A stretch of 64,000 bases of DNA from Serripes groenlandicus. Lineage: Eukaryota > Mollusca > Bivalvia > Cardiida > Cardiidae. The stretch spans positions 116,102,609-116,166,608 of the forward strand of contig JASEVX010000001.1 of NCBI GenBank assembly GCA_031761405.1, given 5' to 3'. The notes beneath the pieces were generated by a model that was not told the origin of the DNA, did no database searches, and saw only the letters and a list, made by a program, of their open reading frames with translations. Both the position numbers and the translations under genes were made by a program. Positions 11,516 through 23,354 of the stretch are shown here, in pieces (positions within the stretch are counted from its first letter, which is position 1; each line of letters begins with the position of its first letter).

Positions 11516-12007
11516 GAGACCATGTATATGGGCAAATACGAATATATCTTTATCGTTTAGCTTGAACCATTTTCTGAAACGGATCTGGTCTTTTGAAAAC
11601 AGTAACGCAGCAGTTCGGATTGCTCAGACGAGTAATCAGAACCCCTGCTGTGCTGTTTACCTGAAACGATTTTACCAATGGCTTGCTTTTCATGAACAAC
11701 ACTTAATAATCAATGAATATAGTATGATATATATATTATATAATACAAATATGATATAAATAATATATAATACAAATATGATAATACAAACATGACATTA
11801 GGACGAATCTAGTTATTATTCGATCACGTCGGTAACTCAAAGTTATTAATGGGTCCATTTTCAATTTGAGTGATCGCGAGAACTATTTTTATATCAACAA
11901 CAAATACGTATAGAGACAACATTGATTGTTTGATTGTTTGACAATTTTTCAGTTACATCATGGTATTTCCTGGGTAAATAATCTGTACTACTGGTACACC
12001 AGCCAGT

Positions 12008-12327
12008 CAGTCGTTTGTTTTAATTGTTTTATTGGGGTTTTACGCCGCTTTCAACATTATTTCAGTTATACCACGGCGACAGTTCACTTATTCATGATCC
12101 CTGGGTAAACAAACCAGTACTAGGCTAGAAAACGTACCTTGCACAAGGGCACTCCACCATGACCGTCGTGCCAGTCGAATCCCCAGTCAATCGTAATGCT
12201 ATCCCATCAACCAACAGCGCCATGGAGGGCAGCCAGTACAACCATTGTTATAATTAATCTGTGTTAATACCCGACCGGGGATCGAAGCCGCACCGAGGCG
12301 GACGCTCTACCAATACACCATCGAGGA
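12008..12327 (-). mobile_element. tRNA-derived SINE, reverse orientation, near full length
   Basis: On the minus strand the head reads cctcgatggtgtattggtag then agcgtccgcctcggtgcgg and a B box cttcgatccccggtcgggt. The head is followed by a body containing agggcagcc-like sequence inverted and by a tail ggcgtaaaaccccaataaaa. It matches the plus-strand SINE at 35208-35473 in head (agcgtccgcctcgg) and tail. A separate tail-like piece (gattgtttgattgtttg) at 11921-11950 suggests a second, truncated copy inserted next to it. Confidence 0.75.
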
Positions 12328-15300
12328 GGTTATGGTGACACACAATACCCATCTCATAACAATGTATCCACTGAGTTCGATATATAACTTAACCAGAAAG
12401 ATGCGTATCTCAATGTCACCTTTTGCTTTTGATCAATATCTATTGATATCTTTGAAGATATATCTTACAAGTCATAACATTAAATTGCCTTTCTATAATT
12501 TCCGTATAATTTCCGGTCTATATCCTTACCAGATGAAATAAGTTCTGAAATGTTTATATATTTCTGAGCCAAGTCACAGAAAGGCATACCTGTGGACAAT
12601 CTGAATACGCCCATGACATTTGGAAGTTATGAAATTAATGATAATAACAGATTTTTCTTGCTGTAACGATTTGGTGGCAAAGAGTGATGATTTATATCAA
12701 ACTTCGCAAAATCGCACGCTGATGTGGTAAAGTCTCGAATGTGTTATCATTTCGTTTTAATCACCTCTTTAATCGTCTATTAAAATCGCCAATAGTTTTG
12801 CATTGTAGATATAAAACCATCTATATGGTATACAGCATATCTAAGTATCAAACGCTCTCTCTAATATGCTATTGACATAGTCAGACAGAAATAAACTATT
12901 ACTTGAATCGTACATTCTAAAGCATGTTAACACGTGAACATCAAGAAATAATCATATCAACAAACAAAGTTGACATTATCTAGTTAAAGATAATAACCAA
13001 TCTAACGAGTGTACATCCTTGACAACTGACCATCATTAACGAGGGTTATTAAGTATATAGGACAGTCCACTATATATATTCAAGGCAACACAGTTGTGAA
13101 CTCCCTAATTAAACGAGAGTGAGTGGACCTAGTTAGATACAGGTATTACCTAATAAAGTTCCATGTTACATCTTGCACAGAGGGAATCACTTTAACAGAT
13201 CTCCGTTCAAACATAGTTGGTTGAAATCGCTGTCGGCTTCGCTGTTTATGGTTTCTGTCAATATTAGACTTCGGTATACGGATCGTGTTTCATGAGACGA
13301 ACCACGTAGGCCCTATTTCGCCGATGTGGATACTTTGACTGATTATTATGACCATCCTATTCAGCTGACATGACTTGTTTACGCATTTTAGGAATAACAC
13401 ATCACAAGGAACAATTGTGTTAAATTAATTTCTAATTGTGGTAGCAGTTAAGTTGAACATATCATGCATTTTAAGATGTATCTATTTTAGGAATGGCGGT
13501 CTTCGTGTGCAAGGGAGCGCTAACACTGTGAGCAACTGTGTATAGGTTCACTTACACTGTATTGAATCTACAACGGTAGACGGAAATCTGGATCATGGTC
13601 TCCTTGAAAGCGGGTGCGAATTCCTTCGTGATTTCTACGCGTTTAAAGATTAATTCAATATTGCTGTTGGATTTTTTTTTCAAAAGTAAATCCAAATACG
13701 TAAGGTCTGATTTCGGAAATGATCTATTAGAAAACGATTGACCACATAAAACCCAGTGTGCAGTGAAACATACATTGGCCGACTAGACTGTGATGGCATT
13801 TGTTTTCATGGAGTTACCCCTTTCCCACATAAAGACATTTTCTGACGCCTCTGAAAATATTGTTGCATCAATAGAAATTTAGGCATTCCGCCATTTCAAC
13901 GTTATTTGAAATAGTTGAAATAATGTTAGATGTACCGAAAGCAATAATATTAGATACCTAAACAAATAAAAATTCATTTATCTAGGGAAGAACATTCATC
14001 GTGTCTTTCTATTCTCATATGTCATATTTTTCCTTCTGAAAATACTAGGTATTATAATTTATTGAGCTTATTTAAGTTGGCATGGTGTGGGTTTCTTATT
14101 TTTTACCAGTGTTAATTATCTCCAATGTTCGACAGAGAAATGTGTGCAGGTAATCATTGTATTCTCTCCAATTTAATAGAATGGACAGTATTATCGTAAC
14201 TAGATCGATCGTGGTTCTACTGCACGCTATTTAACCCAATATTTGGCTACTGTAAAATCATTTCAATCCAGTCGACTGTTAGATTGTCAACAATATGTGG
14301 ATGACAAAGCATATGAGACAACACAACACAGCTTGGAAGCCATGTGTTTCGACCAATCCACAGAGCTTTGAGGAATATGTTTGATGTTTCTCCAAACTTA
14401 TTTGAAAATCAGTTATCAAGTTTCGGAGAAGAAGAAAAATTTTATATTTCCACTATAGCTATATAAGGCATATCATGCAGCTATGTTTTTTTTACCAATC
14501 AACATGACTTGAAAGAGGGTCACCCAAGGAATGTTTCTTCAAATTATCAGAATATCGCTCGTCTAGATTTGGACAAGGAGACGAAGATTTCTTTTTGCAA
14601 TGGTAACCAGAATGGATCCAAAACATTTGAATGGATTTGCGTGAAGACATTGAGAGTATGATTCAAATGTTATTGTATCCCAATTGACCGAGCGGTTACA
14701 GAAGTCATTTAAACCAGAACGTTACTCAACCACAAACGGACGGATGCACGCCGGACAATTCGGGATGACATAAGCCCGACTGACTGGATAATTTTACTAC
14801 AAATAAGTGGTAACTTGTACTGGTTAAACTATCAAAACATTGGATTATAAGATGAAATAATAATACAGAGGCAACAGTTAAGACAGAAGTGTATTATATA
14901 GTGACCTCTGAAAGTCCACGTATAGACCAACTACTATTTGACAGACATAGATAAAAAGGATGAATTAATTCCAGAAATGATCTATGTAAAATGCACAGAG
15001 AGTGAAATCGAAATGTTTACCACAAGAAGCAATTTTTAGTTTATTCCCGTTGGCGAGCGTGTGGCACACGAGTATATCTGTTTTTTGTAAAATGTATAAA
15101 CGAATTACGAAAAGTTTCATGCAAAATATATATTTAAAAGGTCTGGCTTTTTTTATATAATTGTACAGACCTATTTGACACATGAATACTCTAATAATGG
15201 GTTTATATTTGGCTAAACACGTATGAAAACGATATTTTGCCATAGATGGGTATGTCAAGACGGAGATTATGCAGAATTTACATCATGTACATTACATCAA

Positions 15301-16739
15301 GTGTGTCAAATATTGGAAATTCGGAGATCTTTACATTTAAAGTATTTTCTTGCTTTTAACGTCGTTGAAGACTCCGTTACGTTTGACCTGTGAATTAAAT
15401 ATTGTAGCATACCGTCTTGTCATTTGTCGATTATTTCATATTTACTTTTTTAGATGTATCAATCTAGAAAGATTCTTTAGAGCTTGGTTTTCGTCTCTCT
15501 AAAATAGTTGTTGCTCGGTTTGGCAAATGTCTGTGTTTGACACAGTCTGTTCAACAGTTCAAAGTCAAATGTAGTGGCATAGACCTACACTGGCTGTCAC
15601 TAATCGATCAAGGCATTCAGGAGCGATCGGCCTTCATAATGTTATGAACATCTCAACATACGTATGAATATTTGGAAATACTTCTGTATCTAATATTATG
15701 ACCATTGGCAGTAAATAATGAAATAGTGCTATCTTGGTATACTCCTGAATTAGTGAAATGATTTTGAAACAGGATTAATATTCAATTGAGGTTAAGTATT
15801 TAATTGAATTGGCGTTAAGGATACATGAGAAATGAAGTCATGGAGGATATGAAGATAAAAACGGTGTCAAATGAAATTCAAGAAAAAATATGTTATATGC
15901 AGAAACAAATCTAATGGAAAATGACACATGGGAAACAGTCTGATGAATACAGATGGGTGGTATAAATTGGAAAATACATTGATCAATCAATCAAGGTCCT
16001 AACAAAGTGAAGAAAAATTGGACACTTTTGAGAAGTGCAAAAGGTGGACTAAAAAAAGAACCCTAGAGTAGTAATCATTACTGATAGCACTCTTCCTTCG
16101 AGTCACCTACCAAGTTTCAAGAAAACCAATTTAATTATTTTGCAGTTTCGGTCTGGGTAATGAAGAAACGGATAGACTGACCGACGAACGAACAAAGGGT
16201 TATGCTCTACCTCACATGAGCATTCACAACTCACTGCTAAACAAGTACATACCGTCCCAACTATAATTCCTTCTGATTCATGAGACTATATTGACAATCT
16301 ATATAAATGTACGTACAAGACAAAGATGATGTATGGCATCAATAACGCCGAAAAAGACTGCATTAATACATAGCACTTACATTATTAAAGTTGAAGAAAA
16401 CTACGATGCATTTTAGAACATTAGTGGTGGTTAAAAAATGATCATAAATTGTATTAATGTGTTCAAGGAAGTGAATATTCTTCATCCAAGATAATCTCCA
16501 AACTAAATAAGGTTGACCATACATACAGCCATCGTGACATTCGTGACATTCATACCATGATAGGTATCCAAAATTCCGCATGTAGTCTACTTTTAAAACA
16601 TTGAGAAATGGGTTAAACTGCTGATGACATTCTCTTTTTCTAGAAATGATATTAACATTGCATCCTTATAATAACAAGAACATCGCCGACGATACTAATC
16701 TCCTCGCATTGTCATTTTCATTTGCACAGATGTATTATA
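12328..16739. other. Gene-free interval
   Basis: No coding exon, RNA gene or clear mobile-element boundary is seen. Decayed MITE-like pieces occur at 13810-13870 (acccctttcccacataaag). At 14715-14775 and 16150-16200 there are pieces with cggacgga/ccggacaattcggg-like motifs of a common molluscan dispersed repeat. The 97-residue minus frame at 14965-15258 has no supporting context. Confidence 0.45.
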
Positions 16740-17352
16740 GTCACTGTAAACGGACCTTGATCTACTTCAGTGAAACACGAACCAGCCCAATCTCTCTTGA
16801 TACTGCACCTATGTATGAAGTATGAAGGAATGTAAGTGCTAGAACGGTGACATTGTTTCAAACAAACATATTATAGTATAAGAATGAGTTCCACCCACAA
16901 ACAAACAGGGCTAAAGCGGTGACGTCATTTCATATATATATATATATATATATAGTATAGTATAGTATAGCCACTAGGACCTTGACCTTTGACATAGGTC
17001 GGTAAACAGTACCAATCCAAGCTCTCTTGCCAATGAACATGTATAAAGTATGAAGGAATTGCGTTCACTAATGAAAGTGCTAAAGCTGTGACCTCGTTTT
17101 GTACAAACATATCATATTCACTGTGATATTGACCCTTCACCTCGTACAAACGACCATGCTTGTTAACATGTGTGTGAATGACATACTAATCGAATAAGAA
17201 ATGAAGAAATTAGAGCGGTGACGTCGTTGGGATACGTATAGGTGGATCTCTATATCCCCTTGACGACCTAGTCGTGAGGGGGTAATACGTGTGCAAGCTC
17301 GAACCGAAGGCTCGAGCGAAGCACGCCTATAGGTTACCCGTACGAAGACACC
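16740..17352. repeat. Degenerate tandem repeat ending in a hairpin block
   Basis: Three diverged units share motifs such as gtatgaaggaatg, gtgctaaagctgtgac and aacaaacatat, at roughly 16800-16920, 17040-17120 and 17160-17240. An AT microsatellite with AGTAT repeats (16931-16971) splits the first two. At 17222-17352 the sequence folds: gacgacctagtcgtgaggg inside, and gatacgtataggtg facing cgcctataggttacccgta outside. Confidence 0.5.
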
Positions 17353-18830
17353 ATAAGATATAAAAACTGAACTGAATTGATCTTGTTTATCCTCACCGTC
17401 CAGAATGAACTATTTGGCGATTAACGAGCAAATGCAAAATGAAAAGCCTTTTAAGGTCACCGATGTAGGTCCATCTATGAAACAGGGAAATGAAGACAAA
17501 CTATAGCAAACTAAAAGGATGATAAAAAACAAACTGAACATTGAAACCTGCAGATAAAGAGGATCAATCTCTTTTTAGATGATTCAGTAAACACTTAAAA
17601 TACTTTGTATTCGAATAGATATATATAAACATTTTGTTTGAAAATTGAAGAAAACTATTTTTCAACTGAAAAGGCTATATTATAAAAAACAAACATAGAG
17701 GCAGTTCCCTCACATAAGTGTTCTGTCCTCTGATATAACTAAACTACCACAGAAATGTATGTTTTCTGTGTAATGTATTGGAAATTCCATTTTTCTGTGT
17801 GAAATTGTCTGATCTATACATTATAAATGGTAAAAACTGGTATACATTGTATCAAGAATCTAAAATTGTACTCTACATTCTTATACTTTATTTTACATAC
17901 TGGTAATGACATTACACATATTTTCATGAACTGCTGCTCAAAGTTTTAACCCAAACTGTAGTTTCATGGTAAAACAAAAACACCTGGTCTAACAAGAGTT
18001 CTGAGTTCAAATCTCAGCAGGAACTGGTTTTAAAGAAGCAACTAAACATGAACCCATTATGTTGTGGGGAGTTGTCTTACTTAAATTATCCAGGCTTCGA
18101 GTGAAAACAGTTTATGAAACAGTTATATACTCCCTGTACCCTTCTCAAAAGATTTTACAATCAGAAAAAGGAACTTGAAGTTGATCAACAATGATGACTC
18201 CTGAGAAAATGATCATTTTCAAGATCTGATCATATCCCTCACTATCCATATTGTCAAACGACATATTTCATATACATGTATACATAATCAGTTATTGACA
18301 CTTGTACTTATTAACACATAAACTGATGCTGTTTCATGTTTTACAAATTAAAAACCAGCAGGTAGGTGTTCAAAGTGAAGGAAGATATTGTTGGATAGGA
18401 AGATGTTGTTCATTTTGGATCAATTACTCCATTCCGATAATGTATTTAGATAAGTCACAGACATCAAGTCATTTACACCAGGCAAGGAGCTAAACTTAAC
18501 CCTTTCCACTATACATATAATCTGTAGCAGATGATATTGACAATGTTGAGTTAAACATAGGGAAAGCCAAAGTTTAATTAATGAATATAATTGGAAACAT
18601 TATGGCAAAAAGGAGAAAATGTTGATCATGAGCAGGTAGTCCTTTTCTCCACAGTGCTTTCATATTCGTCAACAATTTTAACTAAAAATGACTTTAAACC
18701 TTCTATGTCTTTCCTTGAGTGATTAAAGTAGCATATCAGCTAAATAGTTTAAAGACTGATATGGGGAATTTCTATACATCCTACAGAATTGAACTCATTT
18801 TCCTTATACAGACAGGCACACAATAGTATA
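17353..18830. other. Gene-free interval
   Basis: AT-rich DNA with no supported gene. A B-box-like core (gagttcaaatctc) at about 18002 is the only tRNA-like trace. A one-ended copy of the TTAA/CCCTTT family starts at 18496. Confidence 0.45.
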
Positions 18831-18959
18831 GGTTATTGACCCTGTACTGTGAAATCATCGTTGGACCGAGTTCTTTGGTTGACGTTTGCCGAGCTTGCGA
18901 GTCTACGTTCGCCAAAGAACGAGGTCCAACGATGATTTCACAGTACAGGGTCAATAACC
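18831..18959. repeat. Long near-perfect palindrome, 48-bp arms
   Basis: Arm 1 (18831-18878, starting ggttattgaccctgtactgt) is the reverse complement of arm 2 (18912-18959, ending acagtacagggtcaataacc) with two mismatches near the loop. The loop of about 33 bases is GC-richer than the surroundings (gacgtttgccgagcttgcga). It is probably a young fold-back MITE, or one pair of ends brought together by loss of the interior. It can form a stable cruciform or RNA hairpin. Confidence 0.9.
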
Positions 18960-19431
18960 TGTTTATTACTTTCATATTGTGAATGATTTTGTTTTACACG
19001 TTTGACGTTTTATTTGGTTACATGTATTACAAAAATAAAACTTATATATACATTCATAGGAGCGTGTTTTGTGTTTGCAAGCTCGGCCACGTCAACCAAA
19101 ATTAAATTGCTATCCGGATAACAACATTGAAAAAGCAGGACTGCATTCCATGTTTAAGATAAAGCTGTAAAATTGCAATGTTACCACAATTCAACGGTTT
19201 ATTGATATATCAATCAAAGAAAAGTAATTTAAAAACCTATTTAAGTATAACAAGAAATAACAGTAAACAATCGGAATAATGAATGTCACAAATCTAAAAA
19301 TAATTTCAATAACAAATGAAATGGCAAACGAAAATGATTTGTTATATTCTCTATTTAGATAATAGCATCAGTCTCTTGATCTTATATGTTGCATGTTTAC
19401 TGACACATACTCATTAAAAAGTGCTGGAAAT

Positions 19432-19792
19432 TTAACTAAAAATTAAATGTACAGTTATGAAATGTGGAGAGAGGTAAAAAGGATGGGATTCCATTTGTCT
19501 TTGGTACATGTGTAGGATGAGATACACTGGGAGAAGGAGATGGTGAAGATAAGTACTGGCTATTCTGCGACTGTCTTTGTAAATACTACACATTTTCTTC
19601 TGTTTACACTCAGTCAAGGAAGCATCATAATGTGTTATAGATTGAATATTTCTGTGACCAGTAATCTTCATGATTTCTGAGGAGTTACACCAGCTTGAGA
19701 GAGCTTAGTAAGTGTAGTTTTCCTCACACTCTGATTGGTTACTTTTTTGCTAGATATTGGCCTCTTTTGCAGCAATGGGTCTGGGATAGTAC
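19432..19792 (-). pseudogene. DUF3504 pseudogene exon 3 (catalytic end)
   Basis: The acceptor TTTTTCAG precedes 19792. The exon reads TIPDPLLQKRPISSKKV, then NQSVRKTTLTKLSQAGVTP. After a one-base slip near 19675 it reads MKITGHRNIQSITHYDASL and a Lys-rich tail KQKKMCSIYKDSRR. The last open codon is at 19435 if the second frame is followed. This is box II (R), the GH motif and the nucleophile Tyr of the recombinase fold. Confidence 0.8.
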
Positions 19793-19904
19793 CTGAAAAA
19801 TGGAGTTTGGTTTTAAAGTAATGTGATTTTATTTCATTTGTGGCATACCCTTTATACAAAAGGAGTACTTTTTCAGACATCTGGACAACTTATTGAGAAT
19901 TACA

Positions 19905-20110
19905 ACTGCACTCATGTGTGTGATTAATTAACAATCATCTACCTGATCAAAACAACACTTATAATAGTTTGTTTATTGATCAAACTCTAATATCAGATTG
20001 ATCAATCATCTACTTGATCAAAACAACACTTATAATAGTTATTGAGAATTATATCATTACATAATGTGTGTCATCAAACAAAATTCACCTACTTAACCAA
20101 AGCAACATTT
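19905..20110. repeat. Diverged ~100-bp repeat, left block
   Basis: Units share caatcatctac, tgatcaaaacaacactta and ataatagtt. Related units recur at 21855-22090 on the other side of the larger repeat, which suggests one array split by an insertion. Confidence 0.55.
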
Positions 20111-20130
20111 TAAACTAAGCTTTTATTGTT

Positions 20131-21775
20131 AGCTCGCCTATTCGAAGAAATAGGGGAGCTTATGTAATCACCCCGGCGTCCGCGTTGGCGTTGGCGTTGG
20201 TGTACGCGTACGCGTTGCAACCTTGGTCAAACCTTTGCATACAAGGCATTTTCTAATACACTGTGTATGCTGTTGCTTTAAAACTTCACACACTTATTCA
20301 GGGTCATTATGTGACCTTGTATATCAAGTCCCATAACTCTGGAATGGATTTTTACTGAATTGTGCCCCTTTTTGGACTTAAGAATTGTGGTCAAACCTTT
20401 GCATGCAAGGCCTTTTCTCAGACACTGTGTATGCTGTTGCTTTGAAATTAAATGGATTTTGACTGAATTGTGCCCTTTTTTGGACTTAGAATTTTGGTCA
20501 AACCTTTGCGTGCAAGGCCTTTACTCAGACACTGTGTATGCTGTTGCTTTGAAACTTCACACACTTATTCAATGTCATTAGATGACCTTGTATGTCAAGT
20601 CCCAAAACTGTGGAATGGATTTTTTTCAAACATTTGGATTTTTTTCTTTTTCATTTTTTCTCAATAAGTACTGGTACTAGGGCTTTCATATTTGGAATAT
20701 GGTTACATCTAATACCCTTCTGCACATTGTACGCTGAAGATAGTGAGTGTGACCTTTTTTTGGGGTAAAACATTTGATTTTTGGTGGATTTTGAGAATTG
20801 GACGTAGCTTCTTCATATTTTGGTGGATTAATTTCATTTTTTTTTTTGAATTTCTTGTATTTTTTAACTTTGAGCATTTTTCTTTGTTTTTATAATTAAA
20901 TTTCTTTTATTTTTGAATTTTGCGTTTAGCTTATTTTGTTATTTTCTTTGTTTTTCTTGAATTTTGAATTTCAACTCATTTTTTTACTGGTACTCTGCGT
21001 TTTGCTAAATTTTTTATTTTTTTTAAATTTCTTGTATTTTTGAACTTTGAGCATTTTTCTTTGTTTTTATTAAAAAAAAAAAAAATTAAATTTCTTTTAT
21101 TTTTGAATTTTGCGTTTAGCTTATTTTGTTATTTTCTTTGTTTTTCTTGAATTTTGAATTTCAACTCATTTTTTTTACTGGTACTAGGGCTTTCATATTT
21201 GAAATATAGTTACATCTAATACCCTTCTGCACATTGTACGCTGAAGATGCTGAGTGTGACCTTTTTGGGTGGTAAAACATTTGATTTTTGTTGGATTTTG
21301 AGAATTGGACATAGCTTCTTCATATTTTGTTGGATTAATGTCATTTTTTTTCAATTTCTTGTATTTTTGAACTTTGAGCATTATTCTTTTTTTTTTTATT
21401 AAATTTCTTTTTTTTTTTAATCTTGTCATTTTGTTATTTTTTTATTTTTTTCTTGAATTTTGAAACTTTGCGTTCAGCTCAATTTTTTTTTTTAAGTTTC
21501 TTGTATTTTTGAACTTTTTTTTTATTATTTATTTCTTGTTTAAAAACAATTGTATTTAACTTTTTGTCTTTTACACTTGCATTGATAGTCAAAGCAGGGG
21601 ATAGCGAGACATTTAATTACGCGTAATTCTTGTCTTTCTTTTGTAAATTCAATTTCAACTGAATTATTCCACTTTTGGATTTTGGACTTTTACCCATGCT
21701 TTAACTGTTCTGAAGTAGGCCCTGATAGACGATGGCCCTGATTGGCGAGCTATATTGTCCTCCGACAACTCTTGT
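20131..21775. mobile_element. Dispersed repeat inside the pseudogene intron, with internal duplications
   Basis: Begins gttagctcgcctattcgaag and ends ggcgagctatattgtcctcc, a short inverted agctcgcc/ggcgagct pair. The GC-richer start (ggcgtccgcgttggcgttgg) and the block gtcaaacctttgcatgcaag are repeated at about 20220, 20390 and 20500. A ~505-bp segment is duplicated in tandem (starts near 20672 and 21177: actggtactagggctttcat), with T-rich spacers. No coding capacity is supported. It resembles repeats common in bivalve genomes; the transposon class is not clear. Confidence 0.6.
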
Positions 21776-21854
21776 TTATTTAAGTACTTGATTTGTTATC
21801 AAAACTATTTTCAGACACCTGAACATATCCATTTAAAGTTACAACCCCACACAT

Positions 21855-22090
21855 GTGTGTGTTTTTAATAAACAACCATCGGTTTGAACAAAACAACATT
21901 TAAAATGGACTTTTAACATTTAAAGCAAATGCTTGTGATTTATGAAAATGCATCTGCTAGATTAAAACAACATTTTAAAGTGTAATTATTTCATTGATAG
22001 TATAATTTTTAAATCAGACACTAGGACATAGGTATTAAGAGTTACATCAGTATATGATTTGTGTGATCAATAAACAATCATCTATGTAAT
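21855..22090. repeat. Diverged ~100-bp repeat, right block
   Basis: Contains aataaacaatcatctatg, gaacaaaacaacatttaaa and attaaaacaacattttaaag, in the same order as the units at 19905-20110. Confidence 0.5.
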
Positions 22091-22100
22091 TGTAACTTAC

Positions 22101-22228
22101 CAGGCTCAGTATTATTCCCAGTGGTGAGTATGTTAATTGGAATAGTTGTCAAGTAAAATGGGCTGTCTGGTTCCATCATTTATATAGGCCTTCTTTTGAC
22201 AAATGTTTCATATAAGTTCACAGGATCT
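22101..22228 (-). pseudogene. DUF3504 pseudogene exon 2
   Basis: Flanked on the minus strand by a T-rich acceptor ending AAAG (22229) and a perfect GTAAGT donor (22100). It translates to DPVNLYETFVKRRPI, stop, MMEPDSPFYLTTIP and so on, the block that follows the central arginine region in DUF3504 proteins. Too short and interrupted to be seen as a long open frame, but the motif and both splice sites agree. Confidence 0.75.
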
Positions 22229-22557
22229 CTTTAAAAAAAAAACATAATAATAATTGCATGGAAACATAGTAATAGCTAAAACTAGTTACGAAAAAGGTTT
22301 AACTACTAGAGTACTCATCAATATGTATGTATTGCCAATGACTGTAAATTAGTTACTGAAAATATGATTTGATTGAATTTAATTAGAAAAACAAATTTAC
22401 AATTAAAATTAAGTAGATATATATGTGTATATAATATATATTTACATCATTACTATTTTTATTTCCAACTGGTTTTTTAGCCAATACACAATCATGCTAT
22501 CAACATTTTAAATACATGTTCATTTATTAAATCAATTGGATTTTAAAGATGTTGTAC

Positions 22558-23354
22558 CTGTCATGTTGCAACATTTCTGCTGGATACATTCTGGGAACTG
22601 TATCTCTGTTAACTTTAAGATTTGTCCCATCTCTTGTCTTTGGGGTTCTCTCTGAAAATTCCATACACTTTTCTCCCTTATATGAAAATGTCATCACTAT
22701 ATCCCCAAATCTAAGCTATCTAGCTTCGTCACGTGCCCTTAGCCCAAACTGTGTTCCAAAATTGTAAAACAGTGTTGTTTGTATATTTGAAGTTCCAAAC
22801 CCACCACTCTTATACATCCTTTCCTCTTCATCCAGCTGTGATATCATACGGTTTGTTGGGTGCTTTACCTTTTCCACGTTTGACCAGTTCCCTCTTTTTA
22901 GCCTGAAGTGCCGAAATTGCCTTATGGAACACCCTATCCTTAAGGCACATTTGGTAACCATTCTCTTTCAAGTGCCTTTCGACGCTGTTTTTAATGCATT
23001 CTAAGGACACAGGCTCGTAATCTTCACCATTCGTTCGTCGAATACTCACGAACATCTCGGCCAAATAGTCATTCAGGTGGGATGACGTTATGTTTTCAAT
23101 ACTCTTACTATCACGCTTGACATCAAAAAAACACCGCTGCACATTCGTTACGTCAGAGAGCGTTCAGGATAAAGTGTTAGAATTTTTCTGCTCATTTATG
23201 AACCCTTCTACGTTCACTCCTTTCTCACCTCGTCCCTGATGACTTTCTGTCAGATCGTTTTCAAACGGCGCTAATAAAAGTTCTATCTCCCTTTCTGACA
23301 GCTCTAGCAAATACACTCTCCCAATGCGTTTCTATTGATATTAAGGTCAGCCAT
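22558..23354 (-). pseudogene. DUF3504 pseudogene exon 1
   Basis: The start is placed at ATG 23354-23352 (MADLNINRNAL), because family members begin with a similar short leader before an LSEREIE-type helix. A one-base slip near 23310 separates them. The exon contains the N-terminal SAM-like core (CFFDVKRDSKSIENITSSHL) and ends GAC AG before a gtacaa donor at 22557. It carries three of the stops or shifts listed for the whole locus besides the early slip. Confidence 0.75.

Larger units (their letters stand above)
19432..23354 (-). pseudogene. DUF3504 / KIAA1958-like (Crypton-derived recombinase) pseudogene, three exons
   Basis: Conceptual exons on the minus strand are 23354-22558, 22228-22101 and 19792-about 19432. 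They match the DUF3504 family (KIAA1958, QRICH1 and ZMYM relatives, derived from Crypton tyrosine recombinases) in motif order: RRTNGEDYEPVSLE, LKDRVFHKAI, FGLRARDEAR-LRFGDI, then DPVNLYETFVKRRP, PDSPFYL, NQSVRKTTLTKL, TGHRNIQSITHYDASL. Splice phases agree at both introns (phase 2, then phase 1). Six lesions disable it: a frameshift near 23310, TGA at 23164-23166, a frameshift near 22850, TAG at 22716-22718, TAA at 22180-22182 and a frameshift near 19675. Of the recombinase residues, Arg of box I, Arg of S-V-R-K, the GH pair and the Tyr are visible, while the usual His of HxxR reads Gln. Retained introns show it was not made by retroposition. Confidence 0.85.

Noticed and set aside
20131..21775. 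A coding transposon
   Set aside because: Frames of 63-81 codons only, in internally duplicated T-rich sequence without catalytic motifs.
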